Positions 23,210-32,385 of a stretch of DNA of 64,000 nt are shown piece by piece. The stretch spans positions 49,097-113,096 of the IMG/VR virus record IMGVR_UViG_3300014501_000001; one strand, 5' to 3'. Numbering within the stretch: the first letter of the stretch is position 1; every line of letters begins with the position of its first letter. Position numbers and translations under genes: made by a program. Under the pieces are notes generated by a model. That model ran no database searches and was not told the origin of the DNA. It saw only the letters and a program-made list of their open reading frames with translations. This DNA comes from a virus.

Positions 23210-23698
23210 ATAGCCACCTTCGCGGAGCATGTCGCGGCGATCGGCCGCCTGGAGGGGGCCGCTAACCCCGGCGCGGAAATGGCCGCGAACAACATGGCGG
23301 ACGCCTTCAGGCCGGCCGTGCAGAGCGTCCTGCTGGCCCGCAGTCACGCCTTCTCGACGCAGACCCCCTCGCAGCCCGGGACGCCCCCGGCGGCTATCTC
23401 CGGGGCGCTGGCGGGGTCGATGCTGAATGACGCGGCGATCGAGATAGCCCCGGAGACGTGGCGGTCCCGGTCTGGCCCGACTACCCGGTACGGGCGGATC
23501 CAGGAACTCGGGGGCTGGATGTCCGGCCACCCGGAGATGCACTGGATGCAGCCGCCGGGAATCTGGCATCACAGCACGGGGCATGCACTGCCGCCCCGGC
23601 CGTACCTCAAGCCGACGCTTGACCTGCTCGCGGGTGACGGGACGCTGACGGAGGCTGCGGCCGAGGGTTTCGGGGCCGCGCTGCGAGCGGTGGTTTAG
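23210..23698 (+). CDS. Tail completion-like protein (HK97 gp10 type), apparent ATA start
   Basis: From ATG 23279 the product is 139 residues, but the frame is conserved-looking upstream: ATFAEHVAAIGRLEGAANPGAEMAANNMADAF, beginning at ATA 23210 behind GGCGGTGAGCGC. The stop at 23195 leaves no ATG/GTG/TTG before 23279. HK97-gp10-type proteins normally begin with this F-x-x-H-V-x-G/A-I-x-x-L segment, so the ATA start (162 residues) is preferred. The C-terminus has GGWMSGHPEMHWMQ...PRPYLKPTLD, the P-x-P-Y/F-L-x-P signature of this family. Confidence 0.68.
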   Translation: MATFAEHVAAIGRLEGAANPGAEMAANNMADAFRPAVQSVLLARSHAFSTQTPSQPGTPPAAISGALAGSMLNDAAIEIAPETWRSRSGPTTRYGRIQELGGWMSGHPEMHWMQPPGIWHHSTGHALPPRPYLKPTLDLLAGDGTLTEAAAEGFGAALRAVV

Positions 23699-23704
23699 GG
23701 CGTT

Positions 23705-26650
23705 ATGGCCGATTATCTCGAACCGGTCCTGGCAACATTCATCGCGGACGCAAACCGGTACCTCGGCCCGGTGAAAGACATGCGGACGGCTGCCCTGCTG
23801 GCCGAGAAGGCCAATGACGCCCTGATGGAGTCCTGCGTACGCCTCGATGACGTCCTCGATGACGTGTCCCTCTCAGCGGGCGCGGCGGCGCGGGAAATGA
23901 ACGACCTGCGGAACGCCGTGGGCGAGGCGGCGCTGGCGGATTCCCGGCTCGTCTCCGAGATGAACGACCTGCGGACTGCCGTCGCGGAGAACACGATCGC
24001 CGTTAACACCCTGGCAGGCCGGGTCAATGACCTGCGGACCTCATTCATCACGGCTGCTGCTGCCGCCGCCGCGCTGGGGAAGGCATCGGATGCTGCCGGG
24101 GGGCGGGCCGCAGTGGCGGGCGCGGGCATGCGCCTGTTCGGCACCGGCATCCGCCTGACCGGGAACGCGATCCACTGGCTGATCGCCGGGACCACCGAGT
24201 TCCTCGCCGTCGCCATCCCCGCCACGGTCGCCGCCGGGGCCTGGGCTGCCGCATGGGCCCAGGGCGCGCAGAACGTGGAGCAGCACATGACGGCCGTCTA
24301 CACGGCCACTGAGGCCACGTCGAAGATGTTCCATGTCACGGCCGGGCAGGCGGTCGGCCTCGGGGATGCCCTGCAGAAAGCCCAGAATGCCGCTAACCCG
24401 AACGTGTACCAGGCGCTCGGCTCGGCCGTGCTCATCATCAGGGAGCGGTTCACCGGGCTAGCGCAGGTAGGCGTGCGGGTCGGGCGGATCTTCGACGGCT
24501 TCGCGGCGAAACTTGTCTATGACTTCTCGGCGGCAGGAGGGGCCGGGGCGAAGCTGACGGGGCTGCTGTCAGACGCGGTTCCCGATCTGGTCATGTTCGG
24601 GCAGATCTTCGGCAACATCGGGCATGCCCTGCTGAATTTCGCGTCCGACATGCCGGGGCTCGCGGAGGGGCTGCTGCTGTTCCTCGATGCCGTGTCGCGG
24701 GTGATCCTTGCCATCTCGAAGCTGCCCCGCTACGTGATCATGGGCGCGATGGCGTTCGAGGAGTTCAATCGCTGGGGCGGCCTGGCGGTCACGGTCCTGG
24801 GGAAGCTCGGGTTCTCCACCACGGCACTGTCGGGCGGGTTCTTCAGCCTTGAGCGGGCCAGCGGCGTCTTCATGAACATCTTCCGCGCGCTGCCGCTGGC
24901 CCTCGCCGCCGGAATCCAGAAGCTCGGCGATTTCATCATGACCATCGGGCCCTTCGACGGGAAGATCAACGCCGCCGGCCAGAGCGTGCTCATGTTCGGG
25001 CAGGATCTTGAGGAAGGCATCGCCGGCATGTCCGTGGGGGCGGCGCTGGGGATTACCGCCGTTACCGCGGCGATGGGGTTCCTGATCTACAAGGCCGTCA
25101 CGGCGAAGACGGCCGCGCAGGACTTCGCGGCGTCCTTGCAGGGTATCGCCAACAAGGCATCCAACTTCCAGGTGCTCAACGTGCTGGCCGCCAACATGGG
25201 GGTCCTGCACGAGAAGGCGCAGGCGGCACAGAGTTCCGTCAGCAGGCTGAATGGGGTGCTGGCGGCCGGGCACGCGGCGGGGCAGTACAGCACCAACCTG
25301 CGGTCCGTGGGCGCCGCGCTGGCCATGGACACGCAGACCGCGAATACCTTCACCGCCGCGCAGCAGAGCATGGACAGGCAGTTCGTCACGGTCGGGCGGC
25401 ACGCCGGGGACCTCGCAGGCACCTACCACACGACTCTCCTTGGCGCGATGGCGCTCGCCACGACCGCCGGGGTGAAGCTGAACGCGACCATGAGCAAGCA
25501 GGCGTGGGCGATGGCGCAGATCAAGATCGCCTCCCTGGTGCAGGGCTACCGGTCGATGGGCCAGCCGATGGGCGTCGTCGGCTCCGACATGACGGCGCTT
25601 GCGATCCAGTCCGGGCTCGCCGCGACGAAGGTGTCCGCGCTGAACCAGGCGTGGGACGAGTTCATGCAGAACCTCACCGGGGGAACTTCCGGCCTCGCCG
25701 GGTTCGTGACCTCCATGAAGAACATCGGCCAGGTCGCGGGCACGACGAGCAATAACCTGGCCACCTCGACGGGCAGCATGACGCTGAGCACGAAGCAGTT
25801 CGCGGATGCCCTGACCCATTACACGGCCAGGGGCGCGTCGGCGTGGACGAACTTCGACCAGGTGGTCGGGTCCACCATCCCGCAGGTGACCGACTGGCTG
25901 CGGACCGCCGGCGCGGAGGGCGCGATCTCCGGGGCGAAGTTCACGCAGGCCATCCTCGGCATGGTCAGGCCGCTGATCCCGCTCGCCGCCAAGAGCAAGG
26001 CGGCGCAGGCCGAGATTCTCGGGCTCGTCCAGCAGGCCGACCCGGCCGTGAAGACGTGGGGCCAGCTGTCCAAGGCCATCAAGGACGCCGGGGCTTCGAC
26101 TTCCCAGACCGGGAAGGACATCAACGGGGCGACGATCAAGATGGGCAACATGGCGCAGGTCGCCCAGCAGCTCGGGAACGTGCTGTCCGCCGACCTCAAC
26201 AACATGATGGCCGAGGCCCGGCTGAAAGTGTCCGGGGTGTCGCAGGCACTGGTGACCTACGACCAGAAAATCCGCGACGGCACGTCCGGCACGCTCAGCG
26301 GCCACAGGGCGCTGCAGACGCTCATCAAGGACATCATGTGGGCGACCGGCGACACGTACAAGCAGGCCGCCGCGCTGGCGAAGCTCCAGGCCCAGTGGAA
26401 CAACTGGCACCCGGCGACGAAGACCCTGACCACGGACCTGGTGACCAGCGGATCGGTCCCCGGCTCGGGGGGGCGCCACTTCACCGGGGGGCAGCCCGGC
26501 ACCGGCAACTCGGTGATGATCGTCCACCAGCACATCGCCGGGTCAGTGCTCTCTGATCAGCAGCTTGCCCGCGCCGCTCAGGGCGCCGGGCTGCGGAAGA
26601 CGCGGAGAAACGGGTCAACGATGACTTACATCCCGGGTCGCCTGCACTAG
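23705..26650 (+). CDS. Tape measure protein
   Basis: A 981-residue protein, the second longest here, directly after the chaperones and completion gene. N-terminal helices carry three NDLR words at 21-residue spacing (66-69, 87-90, 108-111), a coiled coil. Hydrophobic Ala/Gly helices follow (WLIAGTTEFLAVAIPATVAAG, LLLFLDAVSRVILAISKL, GIAGMSVGAALGITAVTAAMG). The C-terminus reads MIVHQHIAGSVLSDQQLAR. It sets tail length; at about 0.15 nm per residue this suggests a tail of roughly 150 nm (inference). Confidence 0.85.
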   Translation: MADYLEPVLATFIADANRYLGPVKDMRTAALLAEKANDALMESCVRLDDVLDDVSLSAGAAAREMNDLRNAVGEAALADSRLVSEMNDLRTAVAENTIAVNTLAGRVNDLRTSFITAAAAAAALGKASDAAGGRAAVAGAGMRLFGTGIRLTGNAIHWLIAGTTEFLAVAIPATVAAGAWAAAWAQGAQNVEQHMTAVYTATEATSKMFHVTAGQAVGLGDALQKAQNAANPNVYQALGSAVLIIRERFTGLAQVGVRVGRIFDGFAAKLVYDFSAAGGAGAKLTGLLSDAVPDLVMFGQIFGNIGHALLNFASDMPGLAEGLLLFLDAVSRVILAISKLPRYVIMGAMAFEEFNRWGGLAVTVLGKLGFSTTALSGGFFSLERASGVFMNIFRALPLALAAGIQKLGDFIMTIGPFDGKINAAGQSVLMFGQDLEEGIAGMSVGAALGITAVTAAMGFLIYKAVTAKTAAQDFAASLQGIANKASNFQVLNVLAANMGVLHEKAQAAQSSVSRLNGVLAAGHAAGQYSTNLRSVGAALAMDTQTANTFTAAQQSMDRQFVTVGRHAGDLAGTYHTTLLGAMALATTAGVKLNATMSKQAWAMAQIKIASLVQGYRSMGQPMGVVGSDMTALAIQSGLAATKVSALNQAWDEFMQNLTGGTSGLAGFVTSMKNIGQVAGTTSNNLATSTGSMTLSTKQFADALTHYTARGASAWTNFDQVVGSTIPQVTDWLRTAGAEGAISGAKFTQAILGMVRPLIPLAAKSKAAQAEILGLVQQADPAVKTWGQLSKAIKDAGASTSQTGKDINGATIKMGNMAQVAQQLGNVLSADLNNMMAEARLKVSGVSQALVTYDQKIRDGTSGTLSGHRALQTLIKDIMWATGDTYKQAAALAKLQAQWNNWHPATKTLTTDLVTSGSVPGSGGRHFTGGQPGTGNSVMIVHQHIAGSVLSDQQLARAAQGAGLRKTRRNGSTMTYIPGRLH

Positions 26651-26736
26651 CGCGGATCCCCCGCACCGCCTTTCCCTTCCCCTGTTACCGGCGCGCGGGT
26701 CCTTCTCCCGTGGCTGACGCGAGAGGACCCCCGCAG

Positions 26737-27198
26737 ATGGCCCTGACCCCGCACGTCTTCCCCCAGTTCGCCATCGGGCTCGGCGTCGGCGACATCGCTC
26801 TTACCGGCGGCACGTACAAGGTCGCGCTGTCCGACGCCGCCGGGCCGATCGGGCTGAGCACGTCGGGTGTCTCGACGGCGAAGCTGTTTACCGACTGGAC
26901 CAGCAACGTCGCCGCGGAGATCACCGGGACCGGCTACACGGCGGGAGGCGTGGCCGTATCCTCGCCGACTTTCACGGCGGGAGGTTCGAACAACACTGTC
27001 GCGACCTGGACGAGCGCCTCCAACCCGCAGTGGACCAGCGCGACGTTCACGGCCAACCAGGCGATCTACTACGAGAGCACCGCGTCCACCTATCAGCTGA
27101 TCTGCTTCTGGGATTTCGGCGGCGCGGTCACCGTCACATCCTCGACATTTACGCTGACAATAAACGGGTCAGGACTTCTCACGGCAACGGCATCGTAA
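26737..27198 (+). CDS. Minor tail protein, small beta-rich
   Basis: A 153-residue protein from ATG 26737 (site GAGAGGAC). TPHVFPQFAIGLGVGDIALTGGTYKVALSDAAG and TGYTAGGVAVSSPTFTAGGSNNTVATW...GSGLLTATAS, a beta-rich pattern common to small actinophage tail proteins next to the tape measure. GTG 26710 is a weaker start. Confidence 0.6.
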   Translation: MALTPHVFPQFAIGLGVGDIALTGGTYKVALSDAAGPIGLSTSGVSTAKLFTDWTSNVAAEITGTGYTAGGVAVSSPTFTAGGSNNTVATWTSASNPQWTSATFTANQAIYYESTASTYQLICFWDFGGAVTVTSSTFTLTINGSGLLTATAS

Positions 27199-27202
27199 TC
27201 CG

Positions 27203-27565
27203 GTGGATGCCGCCGCGAGGGAACTCCTGGACGCCTGCGCCCCGCACGTGCCGACCGCGCTCCTGGCGCACCTGTACCGGCTCGGGGAGCCGTTCCCGGA
27301 GCAGGCCGAACCCCGTCCGGAACGCGATCTGGCCTGGATCCTGGGGCGGGTCACCTGCCTGGGCTGCGAACTCCACGGCGACGGCTACCTGCGGTTCTGG
27401 TGCGATGACTGCCATTCGGTGATGTTCCAGCCGTTCACTGACCGGGGGGTAGCGCACGGGCTCCGGGTGGACATCCACCACAAGCCGGACTGCTGCGCCG
27501 AGCGGAAGATCAGGTACGAGGCAACCGGGATACCGCCGGTGTGGCCTGACCGGCTGGACGAGTAG
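27203..27565 (+). CDS. Zinc-finger-like hypothetical protein
   Basis: A 120-residue protein, GTG start 4 nt after the previous stop. Helical N-half (AAARELLDACAPHVPTALLAHLYRLGEPFPEQ), then paired cysteines (VTCLGCELHGDGYLRFWCDDCHS and HHKPDCCAERK) that could bind zinc. Function unknown; translated between tail genes. Confidence 0.55.
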   Translation: MDAAARELLDACAPHVPTALLAHLYRLGEPFPEQAEPRPERDLAWILGRVTCLGCELHGDGYLRFWCDDCHSVMFQPFTDRGVAHGLRVDIHHKPDCCAERKIRYEATGIPPVWPDRLDE

Positions 27566-27567
27566 TA

Positions 27568-30500
27568 GTGGCCACCTTCACCTGGACGCAGGCGGTCGCC
27601 GGGACGTATACGTGGGTGTGCCCTGCGGGGGTTACGGCTGCGCAGGTGGAGTGCGTCGCGGGCGGCGCGGGCGGCGCCGGCGGGTCGTCGGGGTCAGCTG
27701 CGGGTTCCGGCGGCGGCGGCGGCGAGTACGCGGCCGAGCCTGCGCAATCCGTCACGGCGGGCTCGTCGTACACGGTTGTCGTCGGCGCGGCGGGGACTGC
27801 GGGGGCGACCGCCGGCGGCACGGGAGGCGCTGGCGGGAACTCGACGTTCGCGGCCACGTCCGTCGTCGCCCACGGCGGCACCGGGGGAACCTCCAGCGGC
27901 TCCGGGGGCGGGGCGGGCGGCACCGGGTCATCTAACACGACGCACAATAACGGCGGCGCGGGCGGCGGTCACGGCGGGAAGTCCGATGGCGGCGGCGGCG
28001 GCGGCGGCTCAGGCGGCTCGGGGTCGGCGGGGAACGCGGGCGCGGCTTCGTCGTCCTCGACGGGCGGCGCGGGCGGCACGGCGGTCACCGGCGGCGGCCC
28101 GGGCGGCGCGGGCGGCACCAGCACGGCTGCCGGGAATGCGCCCGCGTCGGGTCCCGGCGGGGCGGGCGGCGGCGGCGGGGATGCCAGCGTGGCGGGCGGC
28201 GCGGGCAAGCCGGGCCGGGTCATCATCACGGTCACGATCCTCTCGCCTGCCCTGTTCACCTCCGCTGACACCGCCTGGGCGTTCGTGGTCCCGGCGGGGA
28301 TCACGGCGATTCACGCGGAATGCTGGGGCGGCGGCGCCGGGGGTTTCCAGGCCGGCACCTCGGGCGGGGCGGGCGGCGGCGGCGGTGCCTATGCGGGCGA
28401 GCCCTCACTAGCCGTCACGGCAGCCGGCTCCTACCCGTTCACGATCGGCGCCGGCGGGGCGGCGAACGCCTCGGGCACGAGCTCGGTTTTCGCCGGCGAC
28501 GCTGTAACGGTCACCGCTAACCACGGCGTGGTCTCGGCGGCGGACGGGACCGGCGGCGCGGGCGGGGCGGCAGGATCGAACACGGCTGCCTTCGCGGGCG
28601 GCGCCGGCGGCACGAACGGGACCACGGGCGGCGGCGGCGGCGGCGGTTCCGGAGGCACGGCTGCCGGGGGCAATACCGGGTCTAACGGCTCCACTGTCAC
28701 GGGCGGGTCCGGGGCCACGGCGGTCACCGGCGGCGGCCCGGGCGGCGGCGGAGGCAGCGCCGGCGGTCCCGGTTCGGCGCCCGCATCGGGGCCGGGCGGC
28801 GGCGGCGGCGGGGCCGGCTACACGAGCACCACGAACGGCGCCGGGTTCGCGGGCCAGGTTCAGCTGACCTGGGGCACCGGGGTAACCGGCGCCGTCTCGG
28901 CCCTCGCCCTCGCTGCTCCCGCCGGGTCGGTCAGCGCCGGGGCAACCGTCGCGGGCGCCGTCGCCGGCCTCACCTTCGCGGCTCCCGCCGGGTCGGTCGT
29001 CACCGGGATCAGCGTCGCCGGGCAGGTCGCGGGCCTCACCTTCGCGGCCCCGGCAGGCTCGGTGAGTGCCGGGGCCACGGTCGCGGGGGCCACGGCTGCC
29101 CTGACCCTGGCGGCGCCGGGCGGGTCGGTCACCGCAGGGGCATCCGCGGCGCTCACGGTCAGCGTGGCCGGGTCCGCGTCGTTCGCTTTCCCGCTCACCG
29201 CCGCCGGCATCCCCGATCCGGGCACTCTCTCCCTGCCCGTACCCGTCAGTAACTTCACCGGGGACTGGCTGTTCGCGATCATCTCGTGGCGGCAGGCACC
29301 CGGCACCCCGCCGGTCACCTGGTCCGTGGGAGACGACGCCCTGGGCCTTACCGGGACGCCGGGCCACAACTGGTGGGACCCGCTCGGCAACCCCGCCGGG
29401 ACCTCCAGCGGCTCCGGGGTGACCCGTACCGCGGTCTGGGTGGCTCCCGCCGCGAGGGCCTGCTCGACCGTTTACATCGCGCCCACGGATTTCTACCTGT
29501 CCGTGGCGTGCACGGTGCTGGACGTTGCCGGGATGCAGCCCTGGTACACCCTGACCGGGATCGACACGGCGTACGTGAACTCGGCGCTGTCGCTGCCCGG
29601 CCTGACCCTCGGGGCGCCTTCGGGGCCGGCGTTCCTGATCACCGCCTGCTCCTCCGACGTGATCACTGACACGATCAGCCGGTCCGGCGCCGGCTGGACG
29701 TCCCTGCCGACCCTCACCGCGACGAACGGCACGGACCTCACCTCCGACCTCAAGCAGACCCCCGCGTGGCAGGTCACTTCCTCGTCGTCGTCGGCGGGGT
29801 ACTCCAGTTCCTCCGGCCAGGATCTGTCCGGGGTCCTCGGCGGGGTCCTGGTGTCGGCGCAGAAGCCGGGCCAGCCGTCCCGGTACTGGCCGGTGACCAT
29901 CGCGGAGATGGCGCCCGGCTCCGGGATAGGGTCGCCGCCGGACACGCTGGCCTGGGTCGCGACGACGGCGCGGTACCTGAAGATGTCCGTCACCCAGGGC
30001 CGCCAGTACGAGCTTGCGACCCTGTCCACGGGCGAGGGCACGCTGCTGCTCGACAACCCCGACGGGGCGCTCCTGCCGCCGGGGACGGGCAATTTCGCGG
30101 GGATCACGGCGGGGACGCCGTACCGGCTGCGGACGGCGTGGCCGGGCGGCGCGTGGCAGGTGTCGTTCCACGGCAACGGCTCCACTGCCGCGCCGCGGAT
30201 CAGCACCGGGAACATCTACCCCGCCGCTGCCGGGACCGTTTACTCGGCGTCGGCGTGGCTGTCGTGCTCGCCGTACTACGCCTCCGGCTGCCACCTGACG
30301 ATGAACTTCCGGCAGTCCGGCGGCACGTTCATCTCCGCGGTGTCGTCCTCCAGCGTGACCGGGCTCGCCGCCGCGCTGGCCACCGTCTCCGGGACGGCGC
30401 CGGCGAACACGGGCCTGATCGAGCTGGTCATCGCCGCCACGGGCACCCCGGCATCGACGGTGACGTTCTACGCCGCTGCCGTGTTCTCCTCCGGCAGCCC

Positions 30501-32385
30501 CGGCTACCTGTTCATCCCGCCCGCCATCTCGTGGACCGCGCAGGACAACGCCACCGTCTCGACCCTCGCGCCGTTCGCCCCGGATCCGGCGGGCCCGCCG
30601 AACGTGAGCCCCTGGTACATCCCGTTCTCCGGGTTCACCGAGCGCCTGCCCCAGTCCTGGGATGAGCTGCTGCGCGGCAAGGTCGAGGCGACGATCGTGG
30701 ACGCCTGGGCCGGCGTCAACTACGTCCCCCAGCCCATCCTGATCGACGAGATCCAGAATGATGATCCCGGCTGGTACTGGCCGTGCACCGACCCTGCGGG
30801 GTCGTCCTCGGCGGCGAACCAGGCGGTCGGCAACACGAACCCGCTGGTCCTGGTGCGCTCCAAGTACGGCGCCGGCGGCGCGACGGAGGCGTTCGGCGGG
30901 CAGCCCGCGAACCCGATCCTCGGCGCCCAGGGAACCCTCCTGCTGACCACCTCCGGGTCGTTCCGCGCCTCGTCGCAGTCCGGCATGTGGGGGCAGGTCG
31001 TCACCGCCGGCACCGCCTTCAACCAGGGCTACGGCCTGCAGTGCCTTGACCTCGGCTTCCCGTCCATCGCCAGCGGGATCACGGCCGAGGGCTGGTTCGA
31101 GATCGACGGCATCGCCACGTCGGCGGCGCAGGGCGTCCTGCTGTCCCTCGCCGGCGCCAGCACCGAGCAGTTCATCAGCGTCACCACCGGCCCCGGCGCC
31201 GGGCCGGCCGGCCTTAACTTCAACTGGATCACCGCGAACGACGTGCCCGGCGGGGTCAGCGTCGGGTTCCCCGGCGACGGCGTCCTGTTCCATCTCGCCG
31301 TCACGCTCACCCAGGGCGCCTACAACGTGTTCTACAACGGGGTCAGCACCGTCTCCGGGTCGTTCCCCTCGCAGATCCCGGCGGACTTCACGTACCTGAT
31401 GTGCTCCATGCTCGGGGTCGCGTCTGCAGGGAATCCGGCCCCGAACTTCAATGGCGGCGCCTATTCCGGGTTCACCGGCCACGTCGCGGTCTGGGACCGG
31501 ATCCTGTCCCAGCAGCGGATCGCCACCCACTACCTCGCCGGCTCGACGGCGATGGCCGGGGAAGCCTCCTCCGACCGGATCGAGCGGCTGCTCCAGGCCG
31601 GGCAGGCGACCGGCCGGCGGGTGATCCTCCAGGAGACCGGCACCTCCGTGGATGCGGTCGTGTCCTGCCAGGACATCTCCGGGAGCCCGGCCTCGCAGGA
31701 CGTCGCCAACATCACCACCAGCCTCGTGCCGGCCGTGTTCTACATCACGCCCGCCGGGGAGATGTACCACCTGGCCAAGCAGTTCGCCTGGAACCAGCCC
31801 GTCGTCTGGACGCTCGGCCAGGACGTCGCCAGCGGCCAGATCCCGTTCAAGGGGGACCTGGTTTTCGACTGGGACCCGACCCGGATCGTCAACCAGATCC
31901 AGCTCACCCAGCTAGACGACCAGTCGATCACCGTCCCCTCGGTGACTGCGGAGGAAACCGCGTCGCAGCTCGAGTACGGGACGATCAGCTACCAGCAGAC
32001 CGGGTATTTGCAGGGCGATTCCTCGTCGCCGCTGACCGCCGGGCCGGGGCTGATGGACCTCGCGGACTACCTGGCTACCACGTTCGCGGCGCCGAGGCTG
32101 AGGCTCTCTGCGATCACCGTGGAAGCCTCCTCCAACCCGACGCTGTGGCCGTTCGTCCTCGGCGTCAGCCCCGGGGACATGATCACCGTGACGCGGGTCG
32201 CGCAGGAGAACGTGCTGGTCACGGTCACGGGGCGGGTGACGCAGACGGAGCGCACCTTCGAGTCGGGGATGTCGCCGGTCGCGTCAGTCAGCCTGCTCAT
32301 CGACCCCGCGCCTGAGGGCAACTGCCTTGCCTTGGACGATCCGGTCAGGGGACTACTAAATGGACAAAACGTCTTGGGCTGGTAG
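27568..32385 (+). CDS. Giant minor tail protein with glycine-rich and ConA-like domains
   Basis: A 1,605-residue protein from GTG 27568. Residues 1-215 and 220-430 are two tandem glycine-rich adhesin-like modules, each starting with an FTW/WAFVVPAGVTAAQVEC-type strand and ending PGRVIITV or FAGQVQLTW. Residues about 432-530 hold four repeats of about 25 residues, (A/T)LxLAAPAGSVSAGATVAGA. Residues 560-800 look like a beta-sandwich with WxxxGDDALGLTG, followed by a baseplate-type region. Residues about 1170-1330 (AEGWFEIDG...VLLSLAGAST...YNVFYNGVSTVSG...HVAVWDRILS) match the ConA/LamG-like fold. The C-terminal 250 residues are tail-hub-like (VSCQDISGSPASQDVANITTS...PFVLGVSPGDMITVTRVAQ). Probably both structural and host-binding. 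Confidence 0.75.
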   Translation: MATFTWTQAVAGTYTWVCPAGVTAAQVECVAGGAGGAGGSSGSAAGSGGGGGEYAAEPAQSVTAGSSYTVVVGAAGTAGATAGGTGGAGGNSTFAATSVVAHGGTGGTSSGSGGGAGGTGSSNTTHNNGGAGGGHGGKSDGGGGGGGSGGSGSAGNAGAASSSSTGGAGGTAVTGGGPGGAGGTSTAAGNAPASGPGGAGGGGGDASVAGGAGKPGRVIITVTILSPALFTSADTAWAFVVPAGITAIHAECWGGGAGGFQAGTSGGAGGGGGAYAGEPSLAVTAAGSYPFTIGAGGAANASGTSSVFAGDAVTVTANHGVVSAADGTGGAGGAAGSNTAAFAGGAGGTNGTTGGGGGGGSGGTAAGGNTGSNGSTVTGGSGATAVTGGGPGGGGGSAGGPGSAPASGPGGGGGGAGYTSTTNGAGFAGQVQLTWGTGVTGAVSALALAAPAGSVSAGATVAGAVAGLTFAAPAGSVVTGISVAGQVAGLTFAAPAGSVSAGATVAGATAALTLAAPGGSVTAGASAALTVSVAGSASFAFPLTAAGIPDPGTLSLPVPVSNFTGDWLFAIISWRQAPGTPPVTWSVGDDALGLTGTPGHNWWDPLGNPAGTSSGSGVTRTAVWVAPAARACSTVYIAPTDFYLSVACTVLDVAGMQPWYTLTGIDTAYVNSALSLPGLTLGAPSGPAFLITACSSDVITDTISRSGAGWTSLPTLTATNGTDLTSDLKQTPAWQVTSSSSSAGYSSSSGQDLSGVLGGVLVSAQKPGQPSRYWPVTIAEMAPGSGIGSPPDTLAWVATTARYLKMSVTQGRQYELATLSTGEGTLLLDNPDGALLPPGTGNFAGITAGTPYRLRTAWPGGAWQVSFHGNGSTAAPRISTGNIYPAAAGTVYSASAWLSCSPYYASGCHLTMNFRQSGGTFISAVSSSSVTGLAAALATVSGTAPANTGLIELVIAATGTPASTVTFYAAAVFSSGSPGYLFIPPAISWTAQDNATVSTLAPFAPDPAGPPNVSPWYIPFSGFTERLPQSWDELLRGKVEATIVDAWAGVNYVPQPILIDEIQNDDPGWYWPCTDPAGSSSAANQAVGNTNPLVLVRSKYGAGGATEAFGGQPANPILGAQGTLLLTTSGSFRASSQSGMWGQVVTAGTAFNQGYGLQCLDLGFPSIASGITAEGWFEIDGIATSAAQGVLLSLAGASTEQFISVTTGPGAGPAGLNFNWITANDVPGGVSVGFPGDGVLFHLAVTLTQGAYNVFYNGVSTVSGSFPSQIPADFTYLMCSMLGVASAGNPAPNFNGGAYSGFTGHVAVWDRILSQQRIATHYLAGSTAMAGEASSDRIERLLQAGQATGRRVILQETGTSVDAVVSCQDISGSPASQDVANITTSLVPAVFYITPAGEMYHLAKQFAWNQPVVWTLGQDVASGQIPFKGDLVFDWDPTRIVNQIQLTQLDDQSITVPSVTAEETASQLEYGTISYQQTGYLQGDSSSPLTAGPGLMDLADYLATTFAAPRLRLSAITVEASSNPTLWPFVLGVSPGDMITVTRVAQENVLVTVTGRVTQTERTFESGMSPVASVSLLIDPAPEGNCLALDDPVRGLLNGQNVLGW
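28885..29160 (+). repeat. In-gene repeat array in the giant tail protein
   Basis: Four consecutive in-frame units of about 75 nt, each encoding a variant of LAAPAGSVSAGATVAGAVAG, differ at scattered third positions and a few residues. They probably act as a length-variable stalk and can change number by recombination. Confidence 0.6.

Noticed and set aside
28408-31770. A 1,120-codon open frame antisense to the giant tail gene
   Set aside because: High GC with strong third-position bias opens the antisense frame; the protein is Arg/Gly/Pro-rich without domains and lies wholly inside a well-supported gene.
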